DNA of 64,000 nt from Qipengyuania citrea (GTDB lineage Bacteria; Pseudomonadota; Alphaproteobacteria; Sphingomonadales; Sphingomonadaceae), in assembly GCF_009828015.1 (NCBI RefSeq), contig NZ_WTYG01000002.1, positions 1-64,000 of the forward strand, given 5' to 3'. A program made the translations under genes and the position numbers. Under the pieces are notes generated by a model. It saw only the letters and a program-made list of their open reading frames with translations. It searched no databases and was not told the DNA's origin. Below, in pieces: positions 34,954 to 45,245 of the stretch (position 1 is its first letter; each line of letters starts with the position of its first letter).

Positions 34954-35482
34954 CCGCCTGGTCCGGGGCGCGGCATGTCTCGACCAGTTCGCCGGGCAGC
35001 GGGCTCGAATTGAGGATCACGCTTCCCGCGCCGGGCACGGTGGCTTCGACCTGGCGCGTGCCGGTCAGCACGTCCATGCGGGCATCGTCCGCCGCCACCG
35101 CGCCTTCCCAGCGCCAGACGTCGCCGATCCGCACGGCGTCGATATGCAGCCGTGCGACATGGCCGTTGCCGATCAGCGCGAGCACCGCCTTGGCGCCCGG
35201 ATCGGCGCGGGCAAAGCGGGTGTAGGCCAGCGTCGCCTCGGCGCGGTCGCCTTCGAGGCATTCGACTGCGAACAGCGGGCGTTCGCCTGGCGTGCCGTAC
35301 AGCAGCCGCTGGCCGCTGGCTGCCGGGGCCCAGATCGCATTCTCGGTATCAGGGGAATCGATCGGTTCGGAGGGACCGGCGGCCGGCTCGCCGATCCGTG
35401 TCCGTTCGACGTAATCGTCCGACGCGGGCGGCTTGCAGGCCGCCAGTACGGTCAGCGGGAGGAGGGCGAGAAAGCGGCGCAT
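34889..35482 (-). CDS. small lipoprotein of unknown function
   Basis: A 197-residue lipoprotein: signal (1-15) with lipobox VLAAC and Cys16, an acidic linker, then a domain with hydrophobic strands (DRAEATLAYTRFARADPG, AKAVLALIGNGHVARLHIDAV) and a Pro/Ala tail. I do not recognise the family. Its last 65 bp overlap the end of dsbD on the other strand. The tail from about residue 175 is low-complexity, so the overlap probably involves no structured part. Confidence 0.75.
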   Translation of the reverse strand: MRRFLALLPLTVLAACKPPASDDYVERTRIGEPAAGPSEPIDSPDTENAIWAPAASGQRLLYGTPGERPLFAVECLEGDRAEATLAYTRFARADPGAKAVLALIGNGHVARLHIDAVRIGDVWRWEGAVAADDARMDVLTGTRQVEATVPGAGSVILNSSPLPGELVETCRAPDQAVTAEAAESDPSPAPAAPEVPA

Positions 35483-35536
35483 GCGCGCGCTATGACACAG
35501 GCGTGACAGCGTTCAAGCGCGCGTGATGCGCTATCC

Positions 35537-37042
35537 TCAGCGGTTGCGGATGAAGGCGCGAATATCGCGCGACAGCTTCGCCCGGTCTTCGTCGCGGACA
35601 TACATCATGTGCCCGGCATCGTAATAATGCAGCTCCACTCGGTCCTGCGGAATGCCCGTCCGGTTGAGCGAATATTCGGCGCCGAAGAAGGGCGTGGCGA
35701 AATCGTAATAGCCCTGCGCATTGAACACGCGCAGCTGCGAATTTTGGCGCATCGCCTGACCGATATAGGGCGCGACATTGAGATAGGCGCCGCGGCCCTG
35801 GCCGGTCGTCCATTGCCAGTGCCGGCCCGGTTCGCGCCCGATCGACTGGTATTCGCGGGTCGTCTCGAACCCCAGCGTGTCGCGCGCCCAGCTGTTGATC
35901 GCCGCGGTGTAGCCCGCATCGATGCCGTAGAAGCTGGGGTCGTTATCGGGCGTCTCGCCGGCATTGTCGAAATCGCGCCCGGTGTAGCGCGCGTCGAGCC
36001 GTCCGATCGTCAGGCCGCGGTCGCGCAGCAATTCCTTGTAGAAGCGCTGCGCAGTGACGCGCAGGTCGGCCTGGTCGAGATAGCGTTCGGACAGGCCGGT
36101 CAGCCGCGCAAGCTCGGCGCGCACCGCGGCGCGTTCGGCATCGGGCAGGTCCTGCCCCTTGAGCAGCGCGGTGATGAAGGGGCCGATGGCGAACTGGCGT
36201 GCTTCCTCGACGATCGCCTCGACCGAGGGCGCCTGTACCTTGCCGTGATAATAGGCCGCCGCCGCCATGTTGGGCAGCGTGACGACATAGGCCATTTCAT
36301 TGCCCGGCGTGGGTTCGCGCCCGGCGAAATCGAGAATGGTCGAGATCAGGATCAGCCCGTTGAGGCCCACGTCATTGAAGGTGCCGCCTTCCAGCTCGCG
36401 CGCGACCATCGCGGTGCGCGTGGTGCCATAGCTTTCGCCGCCGAGATATTTGGGGCTGTTCCAGCGGCCATTGTCGTTGAGCCACAGGCGGATGACCTTG
36501 GCCACCGCTTCCGCGTCCTGTTCGAGCCCGTAATACTTCTTCGGGTCGGTCCCTTCGGTAAGATAGCTGAAGCCGGTGCCCGGCGGGTCGATGAAGACGA
36601 GATCGGCGACGTCGAGCAGGCTGTCGGGATTGTCGAGCAGCGGGTAGGGCGGCGCGCCGTCGTCGCGGGCGTCGGAGGGGATCGCCACGCGCTTGGGCCC
36701 GAACGCGCCCATCTGCAGCCACACCGAACCCGATCCGGGCCCGCCGTTGAACAGGAAGAACACGGGCCGCGAGGTATCGCGCGGCTGCTTGACGTAGCTG
36801 GTGGTGACGATCACCGCTTCGGGCTTGCCGTCGTCCGCTTCCAGCACGGTCTCCGCAATCGTGGCGCGGTACGACACGCGCTGCCCGCCGAACGTCCCGA
36901 CCATGTCGCGCGTCCTGACCTGCGGTTCGATCGCGGCCGGTGCGGCGGCCTCTACGCTGTCGTCCTGCGCGAGTGCGGCGTGCGGCGCCAATGCGACGGC
37001 GCTCGCGGCGCAGATGGCGGCGAGAATACGGCTCGATTTCAT
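35537..37042 (-). CDS. S10-family serine carboxypeptidase
   Basis: Secreted peptidase of 501 residues with a signal peptide (1-25, ending HAALAQ). The alpha/beta hydrolase catalytic triad is visible: Ser204 in GGESYGTTR, the Asp in GYYDFATPF and the His in DAGHMMY. FLFNGGPGSGSVWLQMG carries the oxyanion-hole glycines and PPGTGFSY the family motif. It removes C-terminal residues from peptides in the periplasm or outside. It stands alone, 54 bp downstream of a convergent lipoprotein gene's start. Confidence 0.93.
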   Translation of the reverse strand: MKSSRILAAICAASAVALAPHAALAQDDSVEAAAPAAIEPQVRTRDMVGTFGGQRVSYRATIAETVLEADDGKPEAVIVTTSYVKQPRDTSRPVFFLFNGGPGSGSVWLQMGAFGPKRVAIPSDARDDGAPPYPLLDNPDSLLDVADLVFIDPPGTGFSYLTEGTDPKKYYGLEQDAEAVAKVIRLWLNDNGRWNSPKYLGGESYGTTRTAMVARELEGGTFNDVGLNGLILISTILDFAGREPTPGNEMAYVVTLPNMAAAAYYHGKVQAPSVEAIVEEARQFAIGPFITALLKGQDLPDAERAAVRAELARLTGLSERYLDQADLRVTAQRFYKELLRDRGLTIGRLDARYTGRDFDNAGETPDNDPSFYGIDAGYTAAINSWARDTLGFETTREYQSIGREPGRHWQWTTGQGRGAYLNVAPYIGQAMRQNSQLRVFNAQGYYDFATPFFGAEYSLNRTGIPQDRVELHYYDAGHMMYVRDEDRAKLSRDIRAFIRNR

Positions 37043-37111
37043 GCGGTTCAGTCCCCCTTTGCGGCCATCCTATGACCCCACCGCACGACCCGCGTCAAAT
37101 ACGCCCGTCGA

Positions 37112-39307
37112 TCACGGTTTACCGCCCATCCGCTTGTAGCGTGTCTTGCCATAGCGCGTCTTGCGCGTTCCCGGGCGGCCCGCATCGCTGCGGCCGACGC
37201 GCGGGGCCTTCTTCTCGCTATCACCGAGGCCGAGTTCGTCGTTCTCCAGCTGGCGGATTTCGTCGCGCAGGCGGCCTGCTTCCTCGAATTCGAGATCGGC
37301 CGCGGCAGTGCGCATGCGCTTCTCGAGGTCCTCGATATAGGCGCGCAGATTGTGCCCCACGAGATTGTTGCGCTCGTCGTCGCCCGTATCGACCGTGACC
37401 CCGTCCTGCGACGCGGTATGCGCGACGATATCGGCGATCTGGCGGCGGATCGTCTGCGGCGTGATGCCGTGTTCCTCGTTATAGGCCTTCTGCTTTTCGC
37501 GGCGGCGGTCGGTTTCCGCCATCGCGCGTTCCATGCTGCCGGTGATGCGGTCGGCATAGAGGATCACGTGCCCGTCGACATTACGCGCGGCGCGGCCGAT
37601 GGTCTGGATCAGGCTGGTTTCGCTGCGCAGGAAGCCTTCCTTGTCGGCATCGAGGATGCACACCAGCCCGCATTCGGGAATGTCGAGCCCTTCGCGCAGC
37701 AGGTTGATCCCCACCAGCACGTCATAGACGCCCAGCCGCAGGTCGCGGATCAGTTCGATGCGTTCGAGCGTCTCTACGTCGGAGTGCATGTAGCGGACCT
37801 TGACGCCCGCCTCGTGCATGAATTCGGTCAGATCCTCCGCCATCCGCTTGGTCAGCGTGGTGACCAGCGTGCGATAGCCCTTGGCGGCGGTCTTCTTGCA
37901 TTCCTCGATGCAGTCCTGGACCTGGTCCTCGACCGGGCGGATACCGACCGGCGGGTCGATCAGCCCGGTGGGACGGATGACCTGTTCGGCGAAGACGCCG
38001 CCGGTCTGTTCCATCTCCCACGTGCCCGGCGTGGCCGAGACCGCGAAGGTCTGCGGGCGCATCGCGTCCCATTCGTTGAACCGCAGCGGGCGGTTGTCGA
38101 TACAGGACGGCAGGCGAAAACCATGTTCGGCCAGCGTGATCTTGCGGCGGTGGTCGCCCTTCGACATCGCCCCGATCTGCGGCACCGTCTGGTGGCTTTC
38201 ATCGACGAACAGCAGCGCGTTTTCGGGCAGATACTCGAACAATGTCGGCGGCGGTTCACCGGGCAGGCGCCCGGTGAGGAAGCGGCTGTAGTTCTCGATC
38301 CCCGCGCAGCTGCCGGTGGCGGCGATCATCTCGAGGTCGAAATTGGTCCGCTGCTCGAGCCGCTGCGCTTCGAGCAGGCGGCCTTCCTCGTGCAGTTCCT
38401 TGAGCCGCTCGGCGAGCTCGAACTTGATCGCCTCGGCGGCCTGTTTCATCGTCGGCCCGGGCGTCACATAGTGCGAATTCGCATAAACGCGTACCTTGTC
38501 GAGGCTGGCGCCCTTCTTGCCGGTAAGCGGATCGAATTCGCTGATTTCCTCGATATCGTCGCCGAAAAAGCTGATCCGCCACGCCATGTCTTCATAGTGG
38601 CTGGGGAAGATTTCCAGGCTGTCGCCGCGGACGCGGAAATTGCCGCGCGCGAAGGCGGCGTCATTGCGCTTGTACTGGAGCGCGACGAGCTTGCGGATCA
38701 GTTCGCGCTGGTCGACCGCTTCGCCCTTCTTGATGTCGAAGATCATCGCCGAATAGGTTTCGACCGAACCGATACCGTAGAGGCACGACACCGAGGCGAC
38801 GATGATCACGTCGTCGCGTTCGAGCAGCGCGCGGGTGGCCGAGTGGCGCATCCGGTCGATCGCCTCGTTTACGCTGCTTTCCTTCTCGATGTAGGTGTCG
38901 CTGCGCGGGACGTAGGCTTCGGGCTGGTAATAGTCGTAATAGCTGACGAAATATTCGACTGCGTTCTCGGGGAAGAAGCTCTTGAACTCGCCGTAAAGCT
39001 GCGCGGCGAGGATCTTGTTCGGCGCGAGGATCAGCGCCGGCCGCTGCAATTCCTCGATCACCTTGGCCATGGTGAAGGTCTTGCCCGACCCGGTCACGCC
39101 CAGCAGCACCTGCGTCTGGTCGTCCTCGCGTGCACCGGCGGTGAGTTCGGCGATGGCAGTCGGCTGGTCGCCTGATGGCGTATATTCGCTGACCAGCTTG
39201 AACTTCTTGCCCGGCATCGATTTTTCAGGGCGGGCGGGCTTGTGCGGGACGAAATCGCCAGTGGTGTCGGGTTCTTCGAGGCCGCGGCGGATGACGAGTT
39301 CGCTCAT
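37112..39307 (-). CDS. uvrB: excinuclease ABC subunit B
   Basis: Nucleotide excision repair helicase that holds the damaged strand for UvrC. 731 residues. Walker A is GVTGSGKT (70-77), the beta-hairpin is [16 protein letters not shown]-like FVDESHQT, helicase motif VI in [12 protein letters not shown] and the C-terminal UVR domain [18 protein letters not shown]. The extra N-terminal 30 residues (MSELVIRRG) and the long basic C-terminal tail ([11 protein letters not shown]) are common in sphingomonads. ATG 39307 is chosen by this. I searched for a LexA box upstream and see none. Confidence 0.96.
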   Translation of the reverse strand: MSELVIRRGLEEPDTTGDFVPHKPARPEKSMPGKKFKLVSEYTPSGDQPTAIAELTAGAREDDQTQVLLGVTGSGKTFTMAKVIEELQRPALILAPNKILAAQLYGEFKSFFPENAVEYFVSYYDYYQPEAYVPRSDTYIEKESSVNEAIDRMRHSATRALLERDDVIIVASVSCLYGIGSVETYSAMIFDIKKGEAVDQRELIRKLVALQYKRNDAAFARGNFRVRGDSLEIFPSHYEDMAWRISFFGDDIEEISEFDPLTGKKGASLDKVRVYANSHYVTPGPTMKQAAEAIKFELAERLKELHEEGRLLEAQRLEQRTNFDLEMIAATGSCAGIENYSRFLTGRLPGEPPPTLFEYLPENALLFVDESHQTVPQIGAMSKGDHRRKITLAEHGFRLPSCIDNRPLRFNEWDAMRPQTFAVSATPGTWEMEQTGGVFAEQVIRPTGLIDPPVGIRPVEDQVQDCIEECKKTAAKGYRTLVTTLTKRMAEDLTEFMHEAGVKVRYMHSDVETLERIELIRDLRLGVYDVLVGINLLREGLDIPECGLVCILDADKEGFLRSETSLIQTIGRAARNVDGHVILYADRITGSMERAMAETDRRREKQKAYNEEHGITPQTIRRQIADIVAHTASQDGVTVDTGDDERNNLVGHNLRAYIEDLEKRMRTAAADLEFEEAGRLRDEIRQLENDELGLGDSEKKAPRVGRSDAGRPGTRKTRYGKTRYKRMGGKP

Positions 39308-39406
39308 GCGCGCACATATGGGGAACGCGGGCGGCAGGCGCAACGGTGCTTGCCTCGCGCAGCCCGGCTGCTAGCCTCCTGCCTCGACCAGAAGGAGGGA
39401 TTTTCC

Positions 39407-39952
39407 ATGCGCCGTATCGTGACTGCCGCTGTCGCCAGCTTTACTCTCGCCGCTTGCGGAGGGGGCACCGCCGATGCCGACGGCGATGGCGAGATCAGCA
39501 TGGAAGAGGCCGCTGCGCAGACCGCAGACATGGTCCGCCCGCTTCCCGGGCAGTATCGCGCCACGGTCGAATTCGTCGATGTCGAACTGCCCGGGGCGCC
39601 GCAGCAGGTGCAGGACATGATGCGCGGGATGCTCGACCAGGGGCCGCAGACTCACGAATACTGCCTCACCGCCGAAGAGGCCGAGAAGGGCTTCGAGGAA
39701 ATGGCGCGGCAAGCGCAGGAAGACGGCGACGATTGCAGCTTCGAGAAGTTCGACGCATCGGGCGGCCAGATCGATGCGGTCATGAATTGCGAAGTCGAAG
39801 GGCAAGGCGCCGCACGGATGACCATGAAGGGCAGGGGCGGCGAAACCTCGTCGGAAATGACCATGACGATGGATGCCGAGGCGCCCGGCGGGCAGACGAT
39901 GACCATGACCATGAACAGTTCACAGGAGCGCATCGGCGACTGTGACGCTTAG
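39407..39952 (+). CDS. DUF3617 lipoprotein
   Basis: A 181-residue lipoprotein with lipobox LAAC (Cys17) and an Asp-rich linker (DADGDGEISMEEAAAQ). The body matches the DUF3617 pattern: PLPGQYRATVEFVDVELPG, EYCLTAEEAEKG, the paired cysteines CSFEKFDASGG and MNCEVEGQGAARMTMKG, then a long run of beta strands ending in IGDCDA. The family is widespread in sphingomonads and unassigned. A strong GAAGGAGGG ribosome binding site precedes ATG 39407. Transcribed alone, between divergent uvrB and the esterase. Confidence 0.88.
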   Translation: MRRIVTAAVASFTLAACGGGTADADGDGEISMEEAAAQTADMVRPLPGQYRATVEFVDVELPGAPQQVQDMMRGMLDQGPQTHEYCLTAEEAEKGFEEMARQAQEDGDDCSFEKFDASGGQIDAVMNCEVEGQGAARMTMKGRGGETSSEMTMTMDAEAPGGQTMTMTMNSSQERIGDCDA

Positions 39953-40008
39953 AAGACCGGGAAGCTTTAAGGGGAGCTAAACCGTCCACGGTGCATTATT
40001 ACACCGTG

Positions 40009-40776
40009 ATGGCAGCGTTACCGTTCAAAGACACCGCACTCATCGACCGCGAGGAACTGGCCCGGCGCTGGGCGCTGGCGGCCGAACCTTGTCCCGATGA
40101 TGCCCGTGGCCCGCGCTGGCAATTGCTGCTGCGCGAATTGCTGTGGCCGCTCGAACCGGTCCGCCGCGCGCTGGGCAAACCGCTGGAGGTTGCCGCTGCC
40201 GCACATCCCAGGATCGTGATGCTGCTGCCCGGCTTCGGTGCGCATCCGATCCGCATGCGGTGGATGGCCCGCCATCTCGAACGCGCCGGCCATACGGCCA
40301 AGAAATGGGGCCTCGGCTACAATCTCGGCGCGACCGAGTCCCGCTTTCGCCAGGTCGAGGAACGGCTGGTCGATCTGTACCGCCGCACGGGCGAACCGAT
40401 CCATCTGGTCGGCTGGAGCCTGGGCGGGGTTATGGCGCGCGAAATCGCCAAGCAGCATCCCGACAAGGTCGCCAAGGTCATCACCATGGGATCGCCCTTC
40501 TCGGGCAGCCCGCGGGCCAACAATGGCTGGCGCGCCTATCAGGCGATTGCCGGGCACCGCGTCGACGAGCCGGAAATCGATACCGTGCTGCATGAAAAGC
40601 CGCCGGTGGAAACCGTCGCGTTCTGGAGTCCGAAGGACGGCGTGGTCCATCCGCGGGCGGCCTGCGGGCGTGCCGGCGAACGCGATCGCGCGGTGGCGCT
40701 GCGCTGTTCGCACATGGGGTTCGTGCTGACGCATGAAGCGGTGGAAGCGGTGCTGGACGAACTCGACCGCGACTGA
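40009..40776 (+). CDS. alpha/beta hydrolase (esterase/lipase-like)
   Basis: A soluble alpha/beta hydrolase of 255 residues. The nucleophile elbow is VGWSLGGVMAR (Ser about 145), the oxyanion motif PGFGAHPIRMRW about 75 and the probable histidine in RCSHMGFV. It lacks a signal. The MLLPGFGAHP and TMGSPFSG segments resemble lipase class 2-type esterases; substrate unknown. ATG 40009 is preferred; a GTG 18 bp upstream would add six residues. It is 56 bp after the DUF3617 gene on the same strand. Confidence 0.83.
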   Translation: MAALPFKDTALIDREELARRWALAAEPCPDDARGPRWQLLLRELLWPLEPVRRALGKPLEVAAAAHPRIVMLLPGFGAHPIRMRWMARHLERAGHTAKKWGLGYNLGATESRFRQVEERLVDLYRRTGEPIHLVGWSLGGVMAREIAKQHPDKVAKVITMGSPFSGSPRANNGWRAYQAIAGHRVDEPEIDTVLHEKPPVETVAFWSPKDGVVHPRAACGRAGERDRAVALRCSHMGFVLTHEAVEAVLDELDRD

Positions 40777-40809
40777 CGGGCGGCTGGCGGCTTCTGCCTC
40801 CGTGTCCGG

Positions 40810-41475
40810 TCAGCGGCAGTAGTTGCCCTTGCCGTATTCCAGATGGAAATGATCGTGATGCGCGCGGTTGTAATCGGGGCCGAGCACGGTCCCGAAGCGC
40901 TTGCACGCGCTCTTGTGGACGACCCGCAGGAATTCCCGCTCCTCGCGCGAGGCGTTCCACCCCGACAGCACCGACACGCGCCGCCCATCGGCCAGCACGA
41001 AGGCCGAAACGTCGATCGCCTCGGCGCGTGAATGCGCGCTGCGGCGCGCCGTGCCCGCGACATTGCGGCACGAATAGCTGCCCATGGTCTCGATCCGCTG
41101 CAGCGGACTGCCGAGGATCTGGCGCGCTGCCCGATCGACGCCGAAGCGCGCCCATCCGGCAAAATTGTTCGCCAGCGGACAGGCCACTGCGCCGAGATTG
41201 GTCACGGTGAAATGATCGCGATCGCCGCCGACGCCTTCCAGCCTCACGCTGTTGGCGGTCGAACAGCCCTGGCCGTAGAACTTGTCGGGCAGCGGGATGA
41301 AGCGCGATCCGGTCATGCCCAGTTCGGCGTGGCATTGCCGCGCCTCGGGGCGGGCGGTGCTGATCGCCGGCGAACCGGCCTGCCGCACGCCGCGATCGGC
41401 GGTCTTGCTGTCGGGTACGACGCCGCATCCCGCCAGGATCAGGAGGAGGAGAGCAATGGCGGGATGCGGTCGCAT
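40810..41475 (-). CDS. extensin-family lipoprotein (M15-like peptidase fold)
   Basis: A 221-residue lipoprotein (lipobox LAGC, Cys17) of the bacterial extensin-like C-terminal family. The conserved block is SAHSRAEAIDVSAFVLADG (the HxxxxxxxD metal-site pattern) followed by HHDHFHLEYGKGNYC. These residues place it with M15-type LD/DD-carboxypeptidase folds, so peptidoglycan trimming is possible but unproven. Four conserved cysteines suggest disulfides. It is convergent with the esterase gene. Confidence 0.85.
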   Translation of the reverse strand: MRPHPAIALLLLILAGCGVVPDSKTADRGVRQAGSPAISTARPEARQCHAELGMTGSRFIPLPDKFYGQGCSTANSVRLEGVGGDRDHFTVTNLGAVACPLANNFAGWARFGVDRAARQILGSPLQRIETMGSYSCRNVAGTARRSAHSRAEAIDVSAFVLADGRRVSVLSGWNASREEREFLRVVHKSACKRFGTVLGPDYNRAHHDHFHLEYGKGNYCR

Positions 41476-41529
41476 GCCGCGATTATTCCCTCGACATCGT
41501 TAACATAGCGCTAACGATGTTCGCGCTGA

Positions 41530-41901
41530 CTAAGCGGGGGCCTGCACCTGCTGCCACAGTTCGATCTTCACCCCGTCGGGATCGAGGATCCAGGCGAACT
41601 TGCCATAACCTTCGTCGACATGGCCGAGCACCTTGACGCCCTTGGCTTCGAGCTGGGCCACCATGCCGTCGCAATCGTCGACGCGCAGGTTGATCATGAA
41701 CCCGCCGCGCCCCGGCTTGACGTATTGGTCGTCGGGAAAATGGCTGATCAGCGAATAGGGCTTGTCGCCGGTTTCTTCGGACCAGTCCAGCTGCGGCCCG
41801 TATTCGCCGTCGATTCCCAGCACGTCGCGATACCATGCGCGCGTGGCGGCGGGGTCTTCCACCACGTAGAAGATCCCGCCCAGTCCGGTTACCTTGGCCA
41901 T
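41530..41901 (-). CDS. VOC-family (glyoxalase-like) protein
   Basis: A 123-residue vicinal-oxygen-chelate protein with two beta-alpha-beta-beta-beta modules (VTGLGGIFYVVEDPAATRAWY and FMINLRVDDCDGMVAQLEAKG). The pattern FAWILDPDGVKIELWQQ at the end supplies the usual metal-ligand glutamate; the first ligand position in GLGGIF is not histidine, so the metal chemistry may be lost. Substrate is unknown (glyoxalase, antibiotic resistance or dioxygenase types share this fold). Followed after 24 bp by the gamma-glutamyltransferase gene upstream. Confidence 0.85.
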   Translation of the reverse strand: MAKVTGLGGIFYVVEDPAATRAWYRDVLGIDGEYGPQLDWSEETGDKPYSLISHFPDDQYVKPGRGGFMINLRVDDCDGMVAQLEAKGVKVLGHVDEGYGKFAWILDPDGVKIELWQQVQAPA

Positions 41902-41925
41902 GTCGCTCTCCTTGTCAGGCGACCC

Positions 41926-43722
41926 TCAATAGCCCGATGCCTGCCCGTCCTTGCGCATTTCGGTGGCCCCCGTCAGCACGCGCGTTGCGGGATCGCGCGC
42001 GATTGCCTGGTAGCCGCCGAACATGATGCCGTTGTCGACCACTTCGACCGTATGGCCCATGGCGCGCAGCTGCGCGATCGATTCCGCCGGAATGCCGGGT
42101 TCGACATACAGCGTGCCCAGCGGATCGGCCGAGGGCCCGGCCAGTGCCTCGGTCGGCTGGCGGCCGCCGTCATGGTTGAAGCGCGCGGCATCGCCGGCTT
42201 CCTGCAGGTTCATGCCGTAATCGACGATGTTGACCAGCACCTGCACGTGACCCTGCGGCTGCATGCCGCCGCCCATCAGGCCCAGCGTCATATAAGGCTG
42301 GCCGTCCTTCTTCACGAAGGCGGGAATGATCGTGTGAAAGGGGCGCTTGCCCGGTTCGTAGGCATTGGGATGCGCCGGATCGAGGCTGAACAGTTCGCCC
42401 CGGTCCTGGAACATGAAGCCCGTGCCGGGCGCCACCAGCCCGCCGCCCATGCCGCGATAATTCGACTGGATCAGGCTGACCATCATCCCTTCGCCATCGA
42501 CGACGGTGAGATAGGTGGTGTCGCCTTCACCCTCCAGCTTGGGCGCGACCTCGATCTCGCCCGGCGTGAATTCGGGCGTGGCCTTGGCGGGGTCGATCAG
42601 CTTGAAGCGTTGGGCGCCGTAGTCCTCGCCGAGCAGTTGGGCGGGGATGGCGGCGAAGTCGGGATCGGCATAGAAGCGCGCGACATCGGCATAGGCGAGC
42701 CGTTTCGCCTCGACCATGTAATGCAACGCTTCCGCGCTGCCGCGTTCCCATTGCGACAGGTCGATATTCTTCAGGATGTTGACCATCTGCAGCGCGGCGA
42801 AACCCTGGCTGTTGGGCGGCAATTCGCACAATTCGTAGCCGTCCTTGTAACCCACGCAGGCAGGTTCGACCCATTCGCTGCTGTGCCCGGCGAAATCGGC
42901 GCGGGTGAAGGCGCTGCCCTGCGCCTGCAGGTAATCGATCATGCCATCGGTCAGCGCGTTGTCGTAGAAGGCATCGCGCCCGTCGCGGGCGATCGCCTCG
43001 AGCGTGTCGGCCAGGTCCGGATTGCGGAAGATCTCGCCAGCCTCGGGCGCATTGCCATCGGCGAACCAGACCTGGCGCGCATTGCTGAAATCGAACTGGT
43101 CCTCGCGCGCCGAATAGGCCTTGAGCGAGCGGGCGAGATACATGCCGATGACCGGCGCGATCGGGTGGCCTTCGCGGGCATAGCTGATGGTCGGCGCCAG
43201 GTTGGCTGCCATGCTGCGCCGGCCGAAGCGTTCGTGCATCGCGAACCATGCGTCGACTGTCCCGGGCACGGTGATCGGCAGCGCGCCATAGGGCGGGAGC
43301 GCCTCCGCCTCGCCCAGCTTTTCGCGCAATTGCGCGAGCGTCTGGTTCTGCGGGCTGCGGCCCGAGCCGTTGATGCCGTGCAATTCGCCGGTCGCCGGGT
43401 CGTAGATAATGGCGAAAAGATCGCCGCCGATCCCGTTGCCGGTGGGTTCCATCAGGCCCAGCGCGGCATTGGCGGCGATCGCCGCGTCGACCGCGCTGCC
43501 GCCGTCCTTGAGCACATCGAGCGCGATCTGCGTCGCCAGCGGATGCGCGGTCGCCGCCATGCCGTGCTGCGCGATCACCGGGCTGCGCGCCCAGTTGGCG
43601 CCGACCGGACGGCCGCCGCCGCCGATCTGTTCCTCGACCGCGGGCCGCTCGGCGGTGTCCTGCGCAGTGGCCGGGATGGCGGTGAGGGCAAGGGCTGCAA
43701 CGCCCGCCAGTAATGCTCGCAT
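41926..43722 (-). CDS. ggt: gamma-glutamyltransferase, secreted
   Basis: Ntn-hydrolase of 598 residues cleaving the gamma-glutamyl bond of glutathione and transferring or hydrolysing the glutamyl group. Signal peptide 1-20 (ALAALALTAIPATAQ). It is a proenzyme that autocleaves before the threonine of GEGDTTYLTVVDGEG. Other landmarks are GGGGRPVGANWARSP, GLMEPTGNGIGGDLFAI, LPPNSQGFAALQMVNIL and LGLMGGGMQPQGHVQVL. Periplasmic; it supplies glutamate and Cys-Gly from extracellular glutathione. Divergently placed relative to nothing; putP follows upstream on the same strand with 41 bp. Confidence 0.93.
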   Translation of the reverse strand: MRALLAGVAALALTAIPATAQDTAERPAVEEQIGGGGRPVGANWARSPVIAQHGMAATAHPLATQIALDVLKDGGSAVDAAIAANAALGLMEPTGNGIGGDLFAIIYDPATGELHGINGSGRSPQNQTLAQLREKLGEAEALPPYGALPITVPGTVDAWFAMHERFGRRSMAANLAPTISYAREGHPIAPVIGMYLARSLKAYSAREDQFDFSNARQVWFADGNAPEAGEIFRNPDLADTLEAIARDGRDAFYDNALTDGMIDYLQAQGSAFTRADFAGHSSEWVEPACVGYKDGYELCELPPNSQGFAALQMVNILKNIDLSQWERGSAEALHYMVEAKRLAYADVARFYADPDFAAIPAQLLGEDYGAQRFKLIDPAKATPEFTPGEIEVAPKLEGEGDTTYLTVVDGEGMMVSLIQSNYRGMGGGLVAPGTGFMFQDRGELFSLDPAHPNAYEPGKRPFHTIIPAFVKKDGQPYMTLGLMGGGMQPQGHVQVLVNIVDYGMNLQEAGDAARFNHDGGRQPTEALAGPSADPLGTLYVEPGIPAESIAQLRAMGHTVEVVDNGIMFGGYQAIARDPATRVLTGATEMRKDGQASGY

Positions 43723-43763
43723 GTCCGTCTCCTGAATTTTGGAGACGGTGTGACGAATGCGCG

Positions 43764-45245
43764 TCAGGCTGGCAAGGGGCGGTCGCTGCTTCCGGCGGTT
43801 GCCTTGCTGACCAGGAAGATGGCCAGCCAGGCGGCGATGAAGCCGGGGACGATTTCGTACAATCCCTGATCCATGCCCGGCAGCGCCGCATTCCAGCCCA
43901 GTGCGATCCACGCGATGACCACTGCCGCACCGGTGACGAGGCCTGCCACGGCGCCGGCACCCGTCATCCGGTCCCATGTCAGCGAGAGGATGATCAGCGG
44001 GCCGAAGGCGGCGCCGAAGCCTGCCCAGGCGTTGGAGACGAGGCCGAGCACCTGGCTGTCGGGATCGCTGGCGATGATGATCGCCGCGATCGCGACCAGC
44101 GCCACGCAAATGCGGCCGACATTGACGCTTTCGCGCTCCGAGGCATGGCGGCGGAAGAACAGCTTGTAGAAATCCTCGGTCAGCGAACTCGAGGCGACCA
44201 GCAACTGCGAGCTGATCGTCGACATGATCGCGGCGAGCAGCGCGGCGAGCAGGAAGCCGGTGATCAGCGGGTGGAACAGCAGGTTGGCGAGCACGATGAA
44301 GATCGTCTCGGGATCCTCGACGACGATGCCGTTGCGTTCGGCATAGGCGCGGCCGGCGATGCCGATGCCGATCGAACCGAGCAGCGCCACGCCCATCCAG
44401 GTCATGCCGATATTGCGCGCCGGGCGCACCTTGGCGACCGTGTCGATCGCCATGAAGCGCACGATGATGTGCGGCTGGCCGAAATAGCCCAGGCCCCAGG
44501 TCACCGCGCTGATGAAGCCGATCAGCGTCAGGCCGTTGGTCAGGCTCAGGAAGCCGTCGACCGGCACGTCGGTCAGCGACCCGCCCGCGCTGCCGCCTTC
44601 GCCGAACATCACCACCAGCGGCATCACCGCCAGCGCGACGACCATGATCAGGCCCTGCACGAAATCGGTCAGGCTTACCGCGAGGAAGCCGCCGACCATC
44701 GTATATGCCAGCACCACCAGCGCGGTGATCCAGATGCCGAGCATGTAATCGCTCATGCCGATATCGCCGAACAGGCTGGCAAAGCTGGTTTCGAACAATT
44801 TGCCGCCGCCGACCAGGCCCGCGGCGGTATAGACCGCGAAGAACACCACCACGATCAGCGCCGAGATCACGCGCAGCGCCACGGCCTTGTCAGGGAAGCG
44901 GTTGGCGAGGAATTCGGGGATGGTCAGCGCATTGCCGTAGCTTTCGGTCTGCGCCCGAAGCCGCGGCGCGACCACGAACCAGTTGGCCAGCGCACCGACG
45001 AACAGGCCGATCCCGATCCACGCCTCGACCAGGCCGCTGGCATAGAGCGCGCCGGGCAGACCGAGCAGCAGCCAGCCACTCATGTCCGACGCGCCCGCGC
45101 TCAGCGCGGCGACCGCGGGTGGAAGGTTGCGGCCAGCGAGCAGATACCCCTCGCTGGTGTCGGTCGAACGCTTCCATGCCCACAGGCCGATGGCGATCAT
45201 CAGAACGAAATATAAGGCGAGTGAAATATATGTTCCCGTCTGCAT
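43764..45245 (-). CDS. sodium/proline symporter-type transporter (SSS family)
   Basis: Sodium:solute symporter of 493 residues with about 13 hydrophobic spans, closest in pattern to PutP: the second-span motif AGGRNLP-like LLAGRNLPPAVAALSAGASDMSGWLL, GLPGALYASGLVEAWIGIG, and the sodium-site stretch SAVTWGLGYFGQPHIIVRFMAI. Proline (or another amino acid) plus Na+ import is the expected role. It precedes ggt on the same strand with 41 bp, so uptake of released amino acids could be linked. ATG 45245 begins MQTGTYISLAL. Confidence 0.88.
   Translation of the reverse strand: MQTGTYISLALYFVLMIAIGLWAWKRSTDTSEGYLLAGRNLPPAVAALSAGASDMSGWLLLGLPGALYASGLVEAWIGIGLFVGALANWFVVAPRLRAQTESYGNALTIPEFLANRFPDKAVALRVISALIVVVFFAVYTAAGLVGGGKLFETSFASLFGDIGMSDYMLGIWITALVVLAYTMVGGFLAVSLTDFVQGLIMVVALAVMPLVVMFGEGGSAGGSLTDVPVDGFLSLTNGLTLIGFISAVTWGLGYFGQPHIIVRFMAIDTVAKVRPARNIGMTWMGVALLGSIGIGIAGRAYAERNGIVVEDPETIFIVLANLLFHPLITGFLLAALLAAIMSTISSQLLVASSSLTEDFYKLFFRRHASERESVNVGRICVALVAIAAIIIASDPDSQVLGLVSNAWAGFGAAFGPLIILSLTWDRMTGAGAVAGLVTGAAVVIAWIALGWNAALPGMDQGLYEIVPGFIAAWLAIFLVSKATAGSSDRPLPA

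Noticed and set aside
39308..39406. LexA (SOS) operator upstream of uvrB
   Set aside because: I looked for GTTC-N7-GTTC and its relaxed forms and found no convincing match.
41620..43713. Long plus-strand open frame opposite ggt
   Set aside because: Shadow of ggt, whose signal peptide, autocleavage site and family motifs are all present on the minus strand.
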